Source of the DNA: Sphingomonas flavescens
Lineage (GTDB): Bacteria > Pseudomonadota > Alphaproteobacteria > Sphingomonadales > Sphingomonadaceae
NCBI RefSeq assembly: GCF_030866745.1
Contig: NZ_CP133016.1
Span: 1,784,001 to 1,848,000, forward strand
DNA length: 64,000 nucleotides
Direction: 5' to 3'
Made by a program: the position numbers and the translations under genes. Shown in pieces: positions 1 to 9,572 of this stretch; positions within the stretch are counted from its first letter, which is position 1; every line of letters begins with the position of its first letter. A model generated the notes under the pieces. That model saw only the letters and a program-made list of their open reading frames with translations, made no database searches and was not told the DNA's origin.

Positions 1-940
1 CATCGACCTTGCTGGGATTGTTCGTAAGCAGGCGAACTTCGTCGATGCCTAAAGCGCGGAGCATCGCCGCGGCGGGTCCGTAATCGCGGAGGTCGTCGGC
101 AAAGCCGAGCCGCTGATTGGCGTCGACAGTATCGAGGCCCCGGTCCTGCAACGCATAGGCGCGAACCTTGTTGGCCAGACCAATCCCGCGACCTTCCTGT
201 CGCAAGTAGAGGAGCACGCCGCCGCCGGCTTCGCCGATGATCCGGAGCGCCTCTCGAAGCTGCGGTCCGCAATCGCACTTGAGCGAACCGAACACGTCGC
301 CGGTCAGGCACTCGCTGTGCAGGCGCACCAGTGGCGGGCGGCCGCCGAACGCGCCAATGACGAGCGCGATATGCTGCTGGCCATCGTCCATCGCGCGAAA
401 GGCGACGATCTGCGTTGGGGGCAAGTCGTCGAGCGGGAGTTTCGCGCGAGCCACGATCTCCACCTTGGGATTCCGGCGCGCCTCCTCGATGTCCGCCACG
501 CTGACGGCGGTCGTCGCCGCTGTCGGGTTGAGCAGCCAAAGGGCGGGCAGCAACCCGGCACTCCGGGCGAGATCCAGCGCGGCACTTCCGGTCTCAGCGC
601 AAGGCGTGCTGACTGGCTGGAGCGGTCCCGCCGGCGCGCGTTCAACGTCACGGCCGGGATCGGCCAGCGCCAGGGCCGTACGCGCATCGAGCCAACCGGC
701 CCGAGCGATAACGACCGGGGCGGCGGGATCCGCAGCCTCGCGTTCATTCGCCAGGTTCAGGGCGGCAGCGCGCTGGCCGCTGATCAGCAAGTGCGCTTCG
801 TGTTTTGGATCGAGCAGATCCAACAATTCATGCGTCGCGGTTTCCACGGCGAGCACCGCGACCGGCATCGTTCCGTGAATCCGCACCGCCCGCCCAGCAC
901 GCAAGCTCGCGATCGCGGCGCGGACGGGGCTGTGTGTCAA
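1..940 (-). CDS. ribA: GTP cyclohydrolase II, C-terminus beyond the left edge
   Basis: This enzyme converts GTP to the 2,5-diamino-pyrimidinone phosphate that starts riboflavin synthesis. The visible C-terminal half carries the family signature: the zinc cysteines in [19 protein letters not shown], then [16 protein letters not shown] and [10 protein letters not shown]. The first 180 or so residues show no catalytic motif and look like the degenerate N-terminal extension of many alphaproteobacterial RibA proteins (known from the family, inferred here). The best start is a TTG at 940 whose last two bases form the first two of the xth stop (TTGA), which implies translational coupling. A GTG further in (at V of AVRIHG) is possible. 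The gene is cut at base 1 after LLTNNPSK, so only a short tail is missing. Confidence 0.9.
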   Translation of the reverse strand, partial: MTHSPVRAAIASLRAGRAVRIHGTMPVAVLAVETATHELLDLLDPKHEAHLLISGQRAAALNLANEREAADPAAPVVIARAGWLDARTALALADPGRDVERAPAGPLQPVSTPCAETGSAALDLARSAGLLPALWLLNPTAATTAVSVADIEEARRNPKVEIVARAKLPLDDLPPTQIVAFRAMDDGQQHIALVIGAFGGRPPLVRLHSECLTGDVFGSLKCDCGPQLREALRIIGEAGGGVLLYLRQEGRGIGLANKVRAYALQDRGLDTVDANQRLGFADDLRDYGPAAAMLRALGIDEVRLLTNNPSKVD

Positions 941-1719
941 ACGTCGATCTCGCAAATCAGCGGGACGTGGTCCGACGGCCGTTCCCAGTTCCGGCACGGT
1001 TCAAGCACGGCATGGGCCTTGAGGTGACCCGCGAGCGTCGGCGAGGCCCACATGTGATCAAGGCGGCGGCCACGGTCATTCTTCGTCCAGTCGGGTGAGC
1101 GATAGCTCCACCAGGTGAACAGCCGCTCGGGCGGGGGCACGAACCTGCGGCCGATATCGATCCAGTCATGCGCCTGCTGCAGCCGGCCGAGCGCCTCGAC
1201 CTCGACCGGCGTGTGGCTGACGACGTTGATGAGCGCCTTGTGACTCCACACGTCGCACTCCAGCGGCGCGACGTTGAAGTCGCCGACGATGATGGTCGGC
1301 TCGCGGAGCCCCTCGGACCAGCGGGTCATGCGCTCGATAAAGTCGAGCTTCTGCCCGAACTTGGGATTGAGGTGACGGTCAGGTGTGTCGCCTCCCGCGG
1401 GGACGTAAACGTTCTCGATGCGGATGCCGCATTCGAGCCGCGCGCCGATGTGCCGCGCTTCGCCATTGTCCTGCCAGTCGTGCTTGCCCGGATCCGCGAG
1501 CGGAACGCGGCTCAGGATCGCGACGCCATGGTGCATACGCTGTCCGTTGAGCTGGCGGTGCTTGTAGCCGTGACGGTCGAACATCTCGGTCGGGAAGATG
1601 CCGTCCACGACCTTGGTCTCCTGCAGGCACAGGATGTCCGGCTGCTGCTCGACGATCAGCCGTTCGACCAGCGCGGGACGCGCGCGGACCGAGTTGATGT
1701 TCCAGGACGCAATCTTCAC
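937..1719 (-). CDS. xth: Exodeoxyribonuclease III
   Basis: This is an AP endonuclease and 3'-5' exonuclease of base-excision repair, 260 residues long, the usual size for the family. The endonuclease/exonuclease/phosphatase fold motifs are in order: [10 protein letters not shown] at the N-terminus, the metal ligand Glu in QETK (33-36), GDFNV (146-150), RLDHMWAS and the catalytic SDHVP (249-253). The ATG at 1719 begins [10 protein letters not shown], the canonical start. Its stop overlaps the ribA start, so the two are probably co-transcribed. Repair and riboflavin synthesis have no obvious functional link, and the pairing may be simple packing. Confidence 0.95.
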   Translation of the reverse strand: MKIASWNINSVRARPALVERLIVEQQPDILCLQETKVVDGIFPTEMFDRHGYKHRQLNGQRMHHGVAILSRVPLADPGKHDWQDNGEARHIGARLECGIRIENVYVPAGGDTPDRHLNPKFGQKLDFIERMTRWSEGLREPTIIVGDFNVAPLECDVWSHKALINVVSHTPVEVEALGRLQQAHDWIDIGRRFVPPPERLFTWWSYRSPDWTKNDRGRRLDHMWASPTLAGHLKAHAVLEPCRNWERPSDHVPLICEIDV

Positions 1720-1756
1720 GGCTGCCGCTTAGCCTGCCCCGCCCAGAATACGAAAG

Positions 1757-1773
1757 GCCCCCGCTCCGGGGGC
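1757..1773 (-). terminator. Hairpin downstream of lolA
   Basis: A perfect 7-bp stem (GCCCCCG/CGGGGGC) with a 3-base loop lies in the 199-base gap between lolA and xth. On the minus strand it is followed by CTTTCGTATT, a weak U-tract, so it is a plausible rho-independent terminator for lolA transcription. The rest of the gap holds no supportable gene. Confidence 0.5.
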
Positions 1774-1918
1774 ATGGAGCGAGGGCCGACCGAGCGTAAG
1801 TCACGCAAGGGATCCCGATCGCAAGGGTAACAGGGGGAAACCCCAAGCCACAGGATCACGATGCCCCATATGACGTCTCCCCTGACGCCGCGATGAACAA
1901 GTCGCAAAAAGAAACGAA

Positions 1919-2524
1919 TTATCGCTTCTTCTTTGGCTCCGCGTAGGTGAACGCGCTTTCGGGCACGGCGACATTGAAGCGGACGTTCGTCAATTTGACT
2001 GTGGTGCGGTTGTTTTGCGGGTCAATGGCCGTCCAGCCGTAGAGCTGAAGCCCGCCCGGAGCGGACGCGTTGCGCAGAAAGGCGAGCGTCAGCTGGCCAT
2101 ATTGCCCAGCGCTTTTGGCCCGGGCGACGACGATGCGGTTGTCGGTACTCGGCAGGATCTCCGCCTTGCCGTTGAAGTCCGGCGATCCCGACAGAAGCGG
2201 TCCGAGCGGCGTCCGCGACAGCGGCCAACTCGACTTCTGCCCGACGGTATAATCGAGGAAGGTCAGTCGCTTGCCGTCGGCGACCAGCAGGAGGTCGTTG
2301 CCGCCATATTGGAAGCGGATGCGGCCAGGCCGTTTCATCTGCAGCGTGCCAGTCGCAGCACGGCCGCGAGCATCGATCTGCGTAAAATTGGCAGTCATTG
2401 TCTGGACGCCAGACAGGTGCGCCTTGAGGCGGGCGAGGTCGGGCGATGGGGCCGCCGCGCTGGCCGGGACCGCGGCGACGATGGCCGCTGGAACAAGGGC
2501 GCGCGCAAAGGACTTGCTGAACAT
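1919..2524 (-). CDS. lolA: Outer-membrane lipoprotein carrier protein LolA
   Basis: This periplasmic chaperone accepts lipoproteins from the LolCDE transporter and carries them to the outer membrane. The 201-residue product starts with a signal peptide (cleavage probably near AAA at 22-25) followed by the LolA pattern: LSGVQTMTANFTQ, GTLQMKRPGRIRFQY, ADGKRLTFLDY and a C-terminal NVRFNVAVPESAFTY. The ATG at 2524 has AGGAG seven bases upstream. It lies directly behind ftsK on the same strand, with an 83-base gap that contains a GAACC-TTTC-GGTTC hairpin (2580-2593). The ftsK-lolA-xth order is common in sphingomonads (known), so this is the expected copy. Confidence 0.93.
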   Translation of the reverse strand: MFSKSFARALVPAAIVAAVPASAAAPSPDLARLKAHLSGVQTMTANFTQIDARGRAATGTLQMKRPGRIRFQYGGNDLLLVADGKRLTFLDYTVGQKSSWPLSRTPLGPLLSGSPDFNGKAEILPSTDNRIVVARAKSAGQYGQLTLAFLRNASAPGGLQLYGWTAIDPQNNRTTVKLTNVRFNVAVPESAFTYAEPKKKR

Positions 2525-2607
2525 TCAAAACTCCTGGGATTTTGCCTGTCTTCTGGCGTTCCGGCTTTGAATGCGGACTGAACCTTTCGGTTCCGGCACG
2601 TTCAGGC

Positions 2608-4932
2608 TCAGATCGGATGCCCGTCAGGATCGATCAGGACTTCGCGGCGACCGACGTGGTCGGGCTGCCCGACCAGGCCCTCTTTCTCCATCCGCTCGAT
2701 GAGCCGCGCAGCGCTATTATAGCCGACGCGAAGCTGCCGCTGGAGGTAGGAGGTCGAGGCTTTCTGGCTTTCGGCGACGATCTGAACCGCCTTGCGGAAT
2801 AGCTGGGTCTCGGCGTCGTCCTCGCCTGTCGGCTGGCCGTCGAACAGGTAGCCGCCGTCTTCCGGCTCCTCGGTGACAGCCTGAACATAGTCCGGCGCGC
2901 CCTGACGCCGCCAATGCTCGGCGACCGCGCGGACTTCCTCGTCGCTGACGAACGGTCCGTGGACGCGGATGATCTGCTTGCCGCCGGGCATGTAGAGCAT
3001 GTCGCCCTTGCCCAGCAGCTGCTCCGCGCCCTGCTCACCAAGGATGGTGCGGCTATCGATCTTGCTGGTGACCTGAAAGCTGACGCGGGTCGGCAAATTG
3101 GCCTTGATGACGCCGGTGATGACGTCGACCGACGGCCGCTGCGTCGCCATGATCAGGTGGATGCCCGCAGCGCGCGCCTTCTGCGCCAAGCGCTGGATCA
3201 GGAACTCGACCTCCTTGCCGGCGGTCATCATCAGGTCGGCGAGCTCGTCGACCACAACCACGATCTGCGGCAGCACGTCATATTCCAGTGCTTCGGTTTC
3301 GTAGAGCGGCTGGCCGGTATCGGCGTCGTAGCCGGTCTGGACGCGGCGGCCGAGCTTGGCGCCCTTGGCGCGCGCCTCACGCACCTTGGCGTTGAAGCTG
3401 GGCAAAGCGCGGACGCCGAGGTTCGCCATCATGCGATAGCGCTCCTCCATCTGCTCGACGGTCCATTTGAGCGCGCGGACAGCCTTGCCGGGTTCTGTCA
3501 CGACTGGCGACAGCAGGTGCGGAATGTCGTCGTAGATGCTGAGCTCGAGCATCTTAGGATCGATCATGATCATCTTCACCTGGTCCGGCCCGTAGCGGTA
3601 CAGGAGCGAGAGGATCATGCAGTTGAGGCCGACGGATTTGCCCGATCCGGTGGTGCCGGCGACAAGCAGGTGCGGCATCGGCGCGAGGTCGGCTATGACC
3701 GGATCGCCGGCGATATTCTTGCCGAGGATCAGCGGCAGCGACATGTTCTGATCTTCGAACGCCTGGCTTCCGACCAGTTCGGACAGCGACACCATCTCGC
3801 GCTTCTGGTTGGGCAGTTCGATGCCGATGACGCTTCGACCCGGGATCGTCGCGACGCGTGCCGACAGCGCCGACATGTTGCGAGCAATGTCATCGGCCAA
3901 CGCGATCACGCGGCTCGATTTGACGCCGCTCGCGGGTTCCAGCTCGTACATGGTGACGACGGGTCCGGGGCGAACCTCGACGATGTCGCCGCGAACCTTG
4001 AAGTCTTCGAGGACGGTCTCGAGCAGGCGGGCGTTCCGTTCGAGGCCGGCGCGGTCGATCTGTTGGCGGGTCTCCTTGGGCGGCGGGGCCAGCAGGTCAA
4101 TGGTCGGCAGTACGTAGCTGTCGCCAAGGGCCAGCGTCGGCTGCGCGCTTGACGGCTTGCGGCCGGCCGGCTTGGCCGCCGGAGCGACGGCGCGAGCGGG
4201 TTCGGCGACCGCTACGGTCGGCTTGGGTCGAGGCGGCGCAGCCGCGGCAGGACGATCTTCCACGATTTCCGTACGACGCGGTGCGGCGCGACGTTCGCGC
4301 GGCTCGCGCTGCACCAGACCACGAAGCCAGCCCCGCTCTTCTTCGGCCAAGCCTAGGGCGAAGAAGCCGACGGCAAGACCCGCCAGACCAAACAGCAGCA
4401 ACAGCGCGAGGCGTGCAGGGCCAGCGATCTGTGCGTTAGGAATCAGGTTCACTAGCGCGTCGACGCCATGTGCCGCGCCCAGGCCGAGGGCACCGCCCCA
4501 GCCTGAAGGCAGGCCTGAAACTGCGGAAGCACTCGTGAGGCCTAGAGCGACACCGAGCAGCACGGCGCCGACCGCTGCCAGCAACAACCCGCGGCCAATT
4601 CCTGCGACCGGTTGAAGCCGTAAGAGCCGCAGGCCGGCGATCGCGACGACCGGGACGAACAGGGCTGCGCCAAGCCCGAAGAGAAGCAGCAGGATGTCGC
4701 TCGAATAGGCGCCGACACTGCCCAGCCAGTTGGTGGGCGGTCCGCCCGCGGCGGTGCTCAGCGACGGATCGTTGGGATTATGCGTCGCCAGCGCGAGACC
4801 GCCGGCTACGCTGACAAGGAGCAGCAGCACGCCTCCTGTGCGCACGAAGAATCGCCGTGCCGTTTCGCGCAGCGAATCCCGCCAATCGGGCGCCAGTTCT
4901 CGCTTGGCGGCGCGCGTTGCAACCGTTGCCAT
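2608..4932 (-). CDS. ftsK: DNA translocase FtsK
   Basis: FtsK is the septum-located ATPase that pumps chromosome termini and activates dimer resolution. The 774-residue protein has an N-terminal hydrophobic region (about residues 25-200, several membrane spans), a Pro/Ala-rich linker (about 210-285), the alpha/beta motor with Walker A GTTGSGKS (426-433) and Walker B VVVVDELADLM, and a C-terminal gamma winged helix (STSYLQRQLRVGYNSAARL) that reads KOPS sites. The ATG at 4932 is preferred over an upstream in-frame ATG (4983) because GGAAGGAAGG lies just before it. It is divergent from the UbiH-type gene across 96 bases. The linker is short compared with E. coli FtsK, as in other alphaproteobacteria. 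Confidence 0.96.
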   Translation of the reverse strand: MATVATRAAKRELAPDWRDSLRETARRFFVRTGGVLLLLVSVAGGLALATHNPNDPSLSTAAGGPPTNWLGSVGAYSSDILLLLFGLGAALFVPVVAIAGLRLLRLQPVAGIGRGLLLAAVGAVLLGVALGLTSASAVSGLPSGWGGALGLGAAHGVDALVNLIPNAQIAGPARLALLLLFGLAGLAVGFFALGLAEEERGWLRGLVQREPRERRAAPRRTEIVEDRPAAAAPPRPKPTVAVAEPARAVAPAAKPAGRKPSSAQPTLALGDSYVLPTIDLLAPPPKETRQQIDRAGLERNARLLETVLEDFKVRGDIVEVRPGPVVTMYELEPASGVKSSRVIALADDIARNMSALSARVATIPGRSVIGIELPNQKREMVSLSELVGSQAFEDQNMSLPLILGKNIAGDPVIADLAPMPHLLVAGTTGSGKSVGLNCMILSLLYRYGPDQVKMIMIDPKMLELSIYDDIPHLLSPVVTEPGKAVRALKWTVEQMEERYRMMANLGVRALPSFNAKVREARAKGAKLGRRVQTGYDADTGQPLYETEALEYDVLPQIVVVVDELADLMMTAGKEVEFLIQRLAQKARAAGIHLIMATQRPSVDVITGVIKANLPTRVSFQVTSKIDSRTILGEQGAEQLLGKGDMLYMPGGKQIIRVHGPFVSDEEVRAVAEHWRRQGAPDYVQAVTEEPEDGGYLFDGQPTGEDDAETQLFRKAVQIVAESQKASTSYLQRQLRVGYNSAARLIERMEKEGLVGQPDHVGRREVLIDPDGHPI

Positions 4933-5028
4933 GTCCCACCCTTCCTTCCCGGCTAGATTCCCCCACGCGGACTCCGCGGTCAAGCGAAGTCGTGGCGTCG
5001 CTGCGACGAAGCGGCTAGGGCGTGGCGA

Positions 5029-6243
5029 ATGGAGCGCAGTGACGTGATCATCCTAGGCGGCGGGCTGGTCGGCCTGACCATGGCCGCCGCGCTAGACTCG
5101 AGCGGCCTCTCCGCCATCGTGATCGACCCCGCCGATCCCGCGCCGCGCAGCGAGGCAGCGTTCGACGGCCGCACCAGCGCCGTCTCGTCCAGCTCGATGC
5201 GGATGCTCGAAACCATCGGCGTCACCGCGCACCTGGGAGCGCCCGGCTGCCCGATCCGCCGCATCGCGGTCGCCGACGGACTGAAGCCGGGCGCGCTGCA
5301 TTTCGATGCGGATGAAGAAGAGCCGCTCGGTGTGATGCACGAAAACCGCCACCTGCGCCGGGCGTTACAGGCGCGCGCCGAATCTGGCGCCAACATTCAG
5401 CTTCTCTGGAAATCGCGTGTCGCGAAAATCGATCGCGGTGAGCACGGAGTTCTGGTTGCGTTCGAGGATGGCCGCCGCTTGACCGCGCCGTTGCTGATTG
5501 CCGCCGATGGGCGCAATTCGTGGACGCGCGAAGCGGCCGGCATCAACATCGCCCGCTGGAAGTATGACCATCAGGCGATCGTCTCAGTGCTGCGGCACGA
5601 ACGACCGCACGACCACGTCGCTTACGAGATTTTCTTTCCGAGCGGACCGTTCGCGCTACTGCCGATGAACGACGATGGCGTCGGTCACCGGTCGGCGATT
5701 GTTTGGTCGGTCCCCAACGGCGACGCCGCAGGCTGGCTGTCGCTGAGCGACGCAGATTTCGCCGCCGAAGCCGAAGCGGCGATGGGCGGCTTTTTCGGCA
5801 AGGTCGAGATGCTCGCGCCGCGTTCGTCTTTCCCGCTCGGCTTCCACCATGCGGCGCAGATCACCGCGCAGCGGCTGGCGCTGATTGGGGATGCGGCGCA
5901 TGCGATTCATCCAATCGCTGGGCAGGGTTTGAATCTCGGCTTCCGGGATGTTGCCGCGCTTGCCGAAGTGCTTGTCGAAGGCGCGCGGCTCGGGCTCGAT
6001 CTCGGCGATCAGCAGTTGCTGACCCGCTATCAGCGCTGGCGCTCGCTCGATGCGCTGTCCGTAGCCTTTGCCACGGACAGCCTGACGCGCCTTTACGGCG
6101 TGCCCGGCGCCGCAGCGTCGGCAGTCCGCCGTTTCGGAATGGGAATCGTCAGCAAGATTTCGCCACTGCGCGATCGGCTGAAGAGCGAAGCGCAAGGAAC
6201 GAGCGGCACGCTACCGCTGCTGCTTCGAGGACTGGCAATCTAA
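5029..6243 (+). CDS. UbiH/UbiF/COQ6-family FAD-dependent hydroxylase
   Basis: This is a flavoprotein monooxygenase that probably hydroxylates the aromatic ring in ubiquinone synthesis. Evidence is the dinucleotide-binding GGGLVGL near residue 10, the conserved DG region (LIAADGRNSWTREAAGI) and the second FAD motif GDAAHAIHPIAGQGLNLG around 287-304; length 404 is typical. Alphaproteobacteria carry several members (UbiH, UbiL, UbiM, UbiF) with different ring positions, and sequence reading alone cannot decide which carbon this one attacks, so no symbol is given. It ends back to back with the Lon-domain gene (no spacer), so the two transcripts converge. Confidence 0.88.
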   Translation: MERSDVIILGGGLVGLTMAAALDSSGLSAIVIDPADPAPRSEAAFDGRTSAVSSSSMRMLETIGVTAHLGAPGCPIRRIAVADGLKPGALHFDADEEEPLGVMHENRHLRRALQARAESGANIQLLWKSRVAKIDRGEHGVLVAFEDGRRLTAPLLIAADGRNSWTREAAGINIARWKYDHQAIVSVLRHERPHDHVAYEIFFPSGPFALLPMNDDGVGHRSAIVWSVPNGDAAGWLSLSDADFAAEAEAAMGGFFGKVEMLAPRSSFPLGFHHAAQITAQRLALIGDAAHAIHPIAGQGLNLGFRDVAALAEVLVEGARLGLDLGDQQLLTRYQRWRSLDALSVAFATDSLTRLYGVPGAAASAVRRFGMGIVSKISPLRDRLKSEAQGTSGTLPLLLRGLAI

Positions 6244-6879
6244 TTATTGAAGCGTCGGTTCGATCTCGACGCCGCCGTTCACCGCCATCCGGTGGAATTG
6301 CATCAGCTGGACCAGGAGATCGGCGCGGCCGTTGAGCGAGATTTCTTCCAGCAGCGCCTGCTTGGCGCCGACGTCGAAGGGCGCGACCTGTGCAATCGCG
6401 TTGACCAGCATCTCATCGTCCAGGCGCGCGACGGCCGCCCAGTCCACCGCCAGGCCCAGGGCATCGCCGAGCTTGCGCGCCTCGCGCTCGACCTCGGCGC
6501 GCTGGATCATCGGTAGTGCATCGGGCTCACTGTCATTAAAGGCTGAGATGTCGACTTCGGCGCACCGGTAAAGCGTGTCGTTCTCGATCTCGCGGATGAG
6601 CCGGAATCGGTTGGATCCCAGCAGGACGATGTTGAACCGTCCGTCGTCCATCTCCTCGACGCCGACGATTTCGCCAACGCAGCCGACGCCGTAGAGTGGC
6701 GCCTTGTTGTCATCGTCGTAGCGCTGCGGCTGGATCATGGCGATCTGACCGCCGCCGTCGATCGCATCGCGGGTCATCTCGCGATAGCGCGGCTCGAAGA
6801 TGTGGAGTGGAAGCTGCGAGCGCGGGAACAGCAGCGCGCCGGACAGCGGGAAGATGGGAACGCGGAGCGTACGGCTCAT
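6244..6879 (-). CDS. Lon N-terminal (LAN) domain protein
   Basis: This 211-residue protein consists of the substrate-binding domain of Lon protease without the ATPase or protease parts. The start is diagnostic: PIFPLSGALLFPRSQLPLHI, then FEPRYREM and GCVGEIVGVEEMDDGRFNIVLLGSNRF. Stand-alone LAN proteins are widespread in proteobacteria and their exact role is not settled; substrate recognition or chaperone help is the usual guess. The start overlaps the stop of the upstream thioredoxin-like gene by four bases (ATGA), so the pair is probably one operon with a protein-quality theme. Confidence 0.9.
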   Translation of the reverse strand: MSRTLRVPIFPLSGALLFPRSQLPLHIFEPRYREMTRDAIDGGGQIAMIQPQRYDDDNKAPLYGVGCVGEIVGVEEMDDGRFNIVLLGSNRFRLIREIENDTLYRCAEVDISAFNDSEPDALPMIQRAEVEREARKLGDALGLAVDWAAVARLDDEMLVNAIAQVAPFDVGAKQALLEEISLNGRADLLVQLMQFHRMAVNGGVEIEPTLQ

Positions 6880-7781
6880 GTAAAGAGCAGGGCCGACAGG
6901 CGACGCCGCTGCGTGCTTGACCAGGGATCCTCAAGGCCTTGAGCCTCAAGCAACTGCAGGAAGCGCTGGCGAGCAGCACCGTCGTTCCATTCGCGATCCC
7001 GCCGGATAATCTCGAGCAACGCATCGGCGGCGGCATCGCGATCACCATCGGCCATTTTCGCGTTCGCGAGTTCTAGTCGCGCCTCATGATCGTCGGGATT
7101 GGACGCGAGTCGAGAATCAAGCCCGGACGTGTCGGCCTTTGGCGCCGACGCAATCTCAAAGGCCGCTCGCGCCCGGCTGATCTCGGGCTTCTTCCGCAGA
7201 TCCTCCGGGAGACTTTCGAGAATGTTGTCGGCTTCGGTCAGCTCGTGGCCGGCAACGAGCGCGCGAATCAGGCCGCCAAGCACCTCCGGATTGTCGGGCG
7301 CCATCTCGCGCACCTGCCGGAAGACGTTGGCGGCGCGCGGCGGGTCGCCATCGGCCAGGATCTGCTCACCCATGGCGATCAGCGGCTCGATTTCGGCCTT
7401 CGGCGTTGCGCCTTCGGGCTCGATCTTCAGCTGCGCGAGCAACTGGTCGAGCGCCTTCTTGATCTGCCCCTCGCTGCGATAGTTGGTCAGATCTGCGACC
7501 GGCTGTCCGCGATAGATGGCGTAGACGGTGGGGATCGACTGGATGCGAAACTGCGCCGCCAGCATCTTTTCCTGGTCGACGTCGATCTTGGCGAGCTTCA
7601 CGCCCTTGGCGGCATAGTCTTCCGCGACCTTGTCGAGCACGGGCGACAGCTGTTTGCATGGCCCACACCATTCCGCCCAGAAATCGAGAATCACGAGCGC
7701 CGTCATCGACGGCTCGATCACGTCGCGTTCGAAGCGCTCGAGCGATTCGCGCTCGGCTTCGGTCATTCCCAGGGTAGCCAC
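6876..7781 (-). CDS. Thioredoxin-TPR co-chaperone (YbbN/CnoX type)
   Basis: The N-terminal thioredoxin fold carries CGPC at 39-42 (FWAEWCGPCKQL), and the C-terminal half is TPR-like helical repeats (about 120-300), the layout of YbbN/CnoX, which protects folding clients under oxidative stress. E. coli YbbN lacks a functional CxxC, whereas this one keeps it, as in Caulobacter CnoX (known), so redox activity is possible. The start is GTG at 7781 with GAGGAG 12 bases upstream; an ATG five codons in lacks a well-spaced ribosome site. A 12-base perfect palindrome (7814-7825) lies in the upstream region. It overlaps the Lon-domain gene by four bases. Confidence 0.9.
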   Translation of the reverse strand: MATLGMTEAERESLERFERDVIEPSMTALVILDFWAEWCGPCKQLSPVLDKVAEDYAAKGVKLAKIDVDQEKMLAAQFRIQSIPTVYAIYRGQPVADLTNYRSEGQIKKALDQLLAQLKIEPEGATPKAEIEPLIAMGEQILADGDPPRAANVFRQVREMAPDNPEVLGGLIRALVAGHELTEADNILESLPEDLRKKPEISRARAAFEIASAPKADTSGLDSRLASNPDDHEARLELANAKMADGDRDAAADALLEIIRRDREWNDGAARQRFLQLLEAQGLEDPWSSTQRRRLSALLFT

Positions 7782-7935
7782 GGCCTTGCTGCACTCCTCA
7801 AACGCGGGTTGAGGCCCATATGGGCGGGTGTCGAGGCGGTCACAAGCTTGCGCGAAAGGTCCCTTGCGAATGCGCGCATCCCCATGCTAGGCGCGCCGCC
7901 TCACCCCGCCGGACCCGTTCCGGCGTGATCGCCGA

Positions 7936-8010
7936 GCGGGCGTAGCTCAGGGGTAGAGCACAACCTTGCCAAGGTTGGGGTCGAGGGTTCGAATCCCTTC
8001 GCCCGCTCCA
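7936..8010 (+). tRNA. tRNA-Gly (anticodon GCC)
   Basis: The 75-base cloverleaf includes an encoded CCA. The acceptor stem GCGGGCG pairs with CGCCCGC, the D-stem is GCTC/GAGC, the anticodon stem CAACC/GGTTG encloses loop TTGCCAA (anticodon GCC), and the T-loop is TTCGAAT. The discriminator base is T. It stands alone between the divergent thioredoxin-TPR gene and the dehydrogenase gene, with no integrase or direct repeat of its 3' end nearby, so no integrated element is apparent. Confidence 0.97.
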
Positions 8011-8117
8011 TTTCCTCATAACCGGAACGTTTAGCGCGATCAGCGCCGCATGATCGGCACGCCGCTGTCTTGGTTGCGAAGTGCAACGGGTCTAGGGCTC
8101 CGGCAAAGGAGTCGGAT

Positions 8118-9557
8118 ATGAACGACCAGGCCCAACTGACCCGCCCTGCCAGCGACGATCGTCTGCAGACCGTTAACCCCGCAACGGGCGAGCCGGGCAA
8201 ATCCTATGAACTGCACACCCTCGACGAGGCCTTGGACGCCGCGCACCGGGCGCATGATGCTCAGCGCGAATGGCGGCGGACGTCATTCGCCGAGCGCTCG
8301 CAAGTCTTTCACGAGGCCGCCGAGATCCTCCGCGCGCGGAAGGACGAGTTCGCCCGGCTGATGACCGAGGAGATGGGCAAGACCATCACCGACGGCCGCG
8401 CTGAGGTCGAGAAATGCGCTTTCCACTGCGACTGGTTCGCCGATCACGCGGAAGGATATCTGACGCGGCAGGAGGCCGACATCGGTGGCGGCGAAGCGTT
8501 CGTCACCTTCAACCCGATCGGCATCGTGTTGGCGATCATGCCGTGGAATTTTCCGTTCTGGCAGGTGTTCCGCGCGGTCGCGCCGGCGCTGATGGCCGGC
8601 AACGGTATGCTGCTGAAGCACGCCAGCAACGTTCCCGGGTGCGCGCTCGCGATCGAAGACGTGTTGCACGGGGCGGGCGTTCCCAAGGACTTGTTCCGGA
8701 CGCTGCTTCTGCCGACCAAGCATATCGAAGCACTAATCAAGAGTGATCATGTCGCCGCGGTTACGCTGACTGGCAGCGTGGCGGCCGGGAAGGCGGTTGC
8801 CAGCGAATCGGGGGCGGTGCTGAAGAAATGCGTGCTGGAGCTGGGCGGGTCAGACGCTTATGTCGTGCTGGAAGATGCCGATGTCGAAGCGGCGGCGAAG
8901 GTCGCTGCGAAGGCGCGAATGGTGAACGGCGGGCAGAGTTGCATCGCCGGCAAGCGCTTCATCGTCGTCCGCGACATCCTCCCGCAGTTTGAGGCGGCGC
9001 TGGTCGAGGCGATGCGCGGTTTCGTCATGGGTGACCCCAACGATGAAGCCAGCCAGTTCGGTCCGATGGTCAGCATCAAGGCGCGCGATGAGATCCACGA
9101 GCAGGTCAAGCAGAGCGTCGCCAACGGTGCGCGGCTGCTGCTCGGCGGCGAAAGGCCCGACCGGCCTGGCGCTTGGTATCCGGCCACCGTGTTGACCGAC
9201 GTCCGCGCCGGCCAGCCTGCCCACGATGAGGAAGTGTTCGGCCCGGTTGCGGCAATTATTGCCGCCGCCGACGAAGCCGACGCGATCCGCATTGCCAACG
9301 ACAGCGAGTTCGGGCTCGGCTCGGGCGTGTTGACGTCCGACCTCGACCGGGGGCGGCGCATTGCGGCCGAAGAACTCGAAGCGGGTATGAGCTTCGTCAA
9401 CGAGAACGTCCGCTCGGACTCACGCACGCCGTTCGGCGGCGTAAAGCACTCGGGCTATGGCCGCGAATGCGGCGTCTTCGGCATCCACGAATTCGTCAAC
9501 ATCAAGACCGTGCACGTGAAGCCGGTCGAGAGGGCCGCACCCGCCAAGGTCGAATAG
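8118..9557 (+). CDS. NAD(P)-dependent succinate-semialdehyde dehydrogenase (aldehyde dehydrogenase family)
   Basis: This enzyme oxidises succinate semialdehyde (or a similar short aldehyde) to the acid, feeding succinate to the TCA cycle. The 479-residue protein has the family sites: MPWNFPFWQVFR, the cofactor turn LTGSVAAGKAVAS, general base Glu about 241 in LELGGSDAY, and nucleophile Cys about 275 in NGGQSCIAGKRF. The C-terminus GVFGIHEFVNIKTV matches the Sad/YneI-like subgroup, which uses NAD more than NADP (family knowledge). The ATG at 8118 with AAAGGAG upstream is preferred to an earlier GTG-type start at 8070. The exact substrate is an inference. Confidence 0.88.
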   Translation: MNDQAQLTRPASDDRLQTVNPATGEPGKSYELHTLDEALDAAHRAHDAQREWRRTSFAERSQVFHEAAEILRARKDEFARLMTEEMGKTITDGRAEVEKCAFHCDWFADHAEGYLTRQEADIGGGEAFVTFNPIGIVLAIMPWNFPFWQVFRAVAPALMAGNGMLLKHASNVPGCALAIEDVLHGAGVPKDLFRTLLLPTKHIEALIKSDHVAAVTLTGSVAAGKAVASESGAVLKKCVLELGGSDAYVVLEDADVEAAAKVAAKARMVNGGQSCIAGKRFIVVRDILPQFEAALVEAMRGFVMGDPNDEASQFGPMVSIKARDEIHEQVKQSVANGARLLLGGERPDRPGAWYPATVLTDVRAGQPAHDEEVFGPVAAIIAAADEADAIRIANDSEFGLGSGVLTSDLDRGRRIAAEELEAGMSFVNENVRSDSRTPFGGVKHSGYGRECGVFGIHEFVNIKTVHVKPVERAAPAKVE

Positions 9558-9572
9558 GCTGACGTCACGACG

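Noticed and set aside
2914..4152. A 412-codon plus-strand frame across ftsK
   Set aside because: No recognisable protein features; it mirrors the FtsK motor domain on the other strand.
7936..8010. tRNA-Gly as an integration site
   Set aside because: No integrase gene and no direct repeat of the 3' end is visible within the window.
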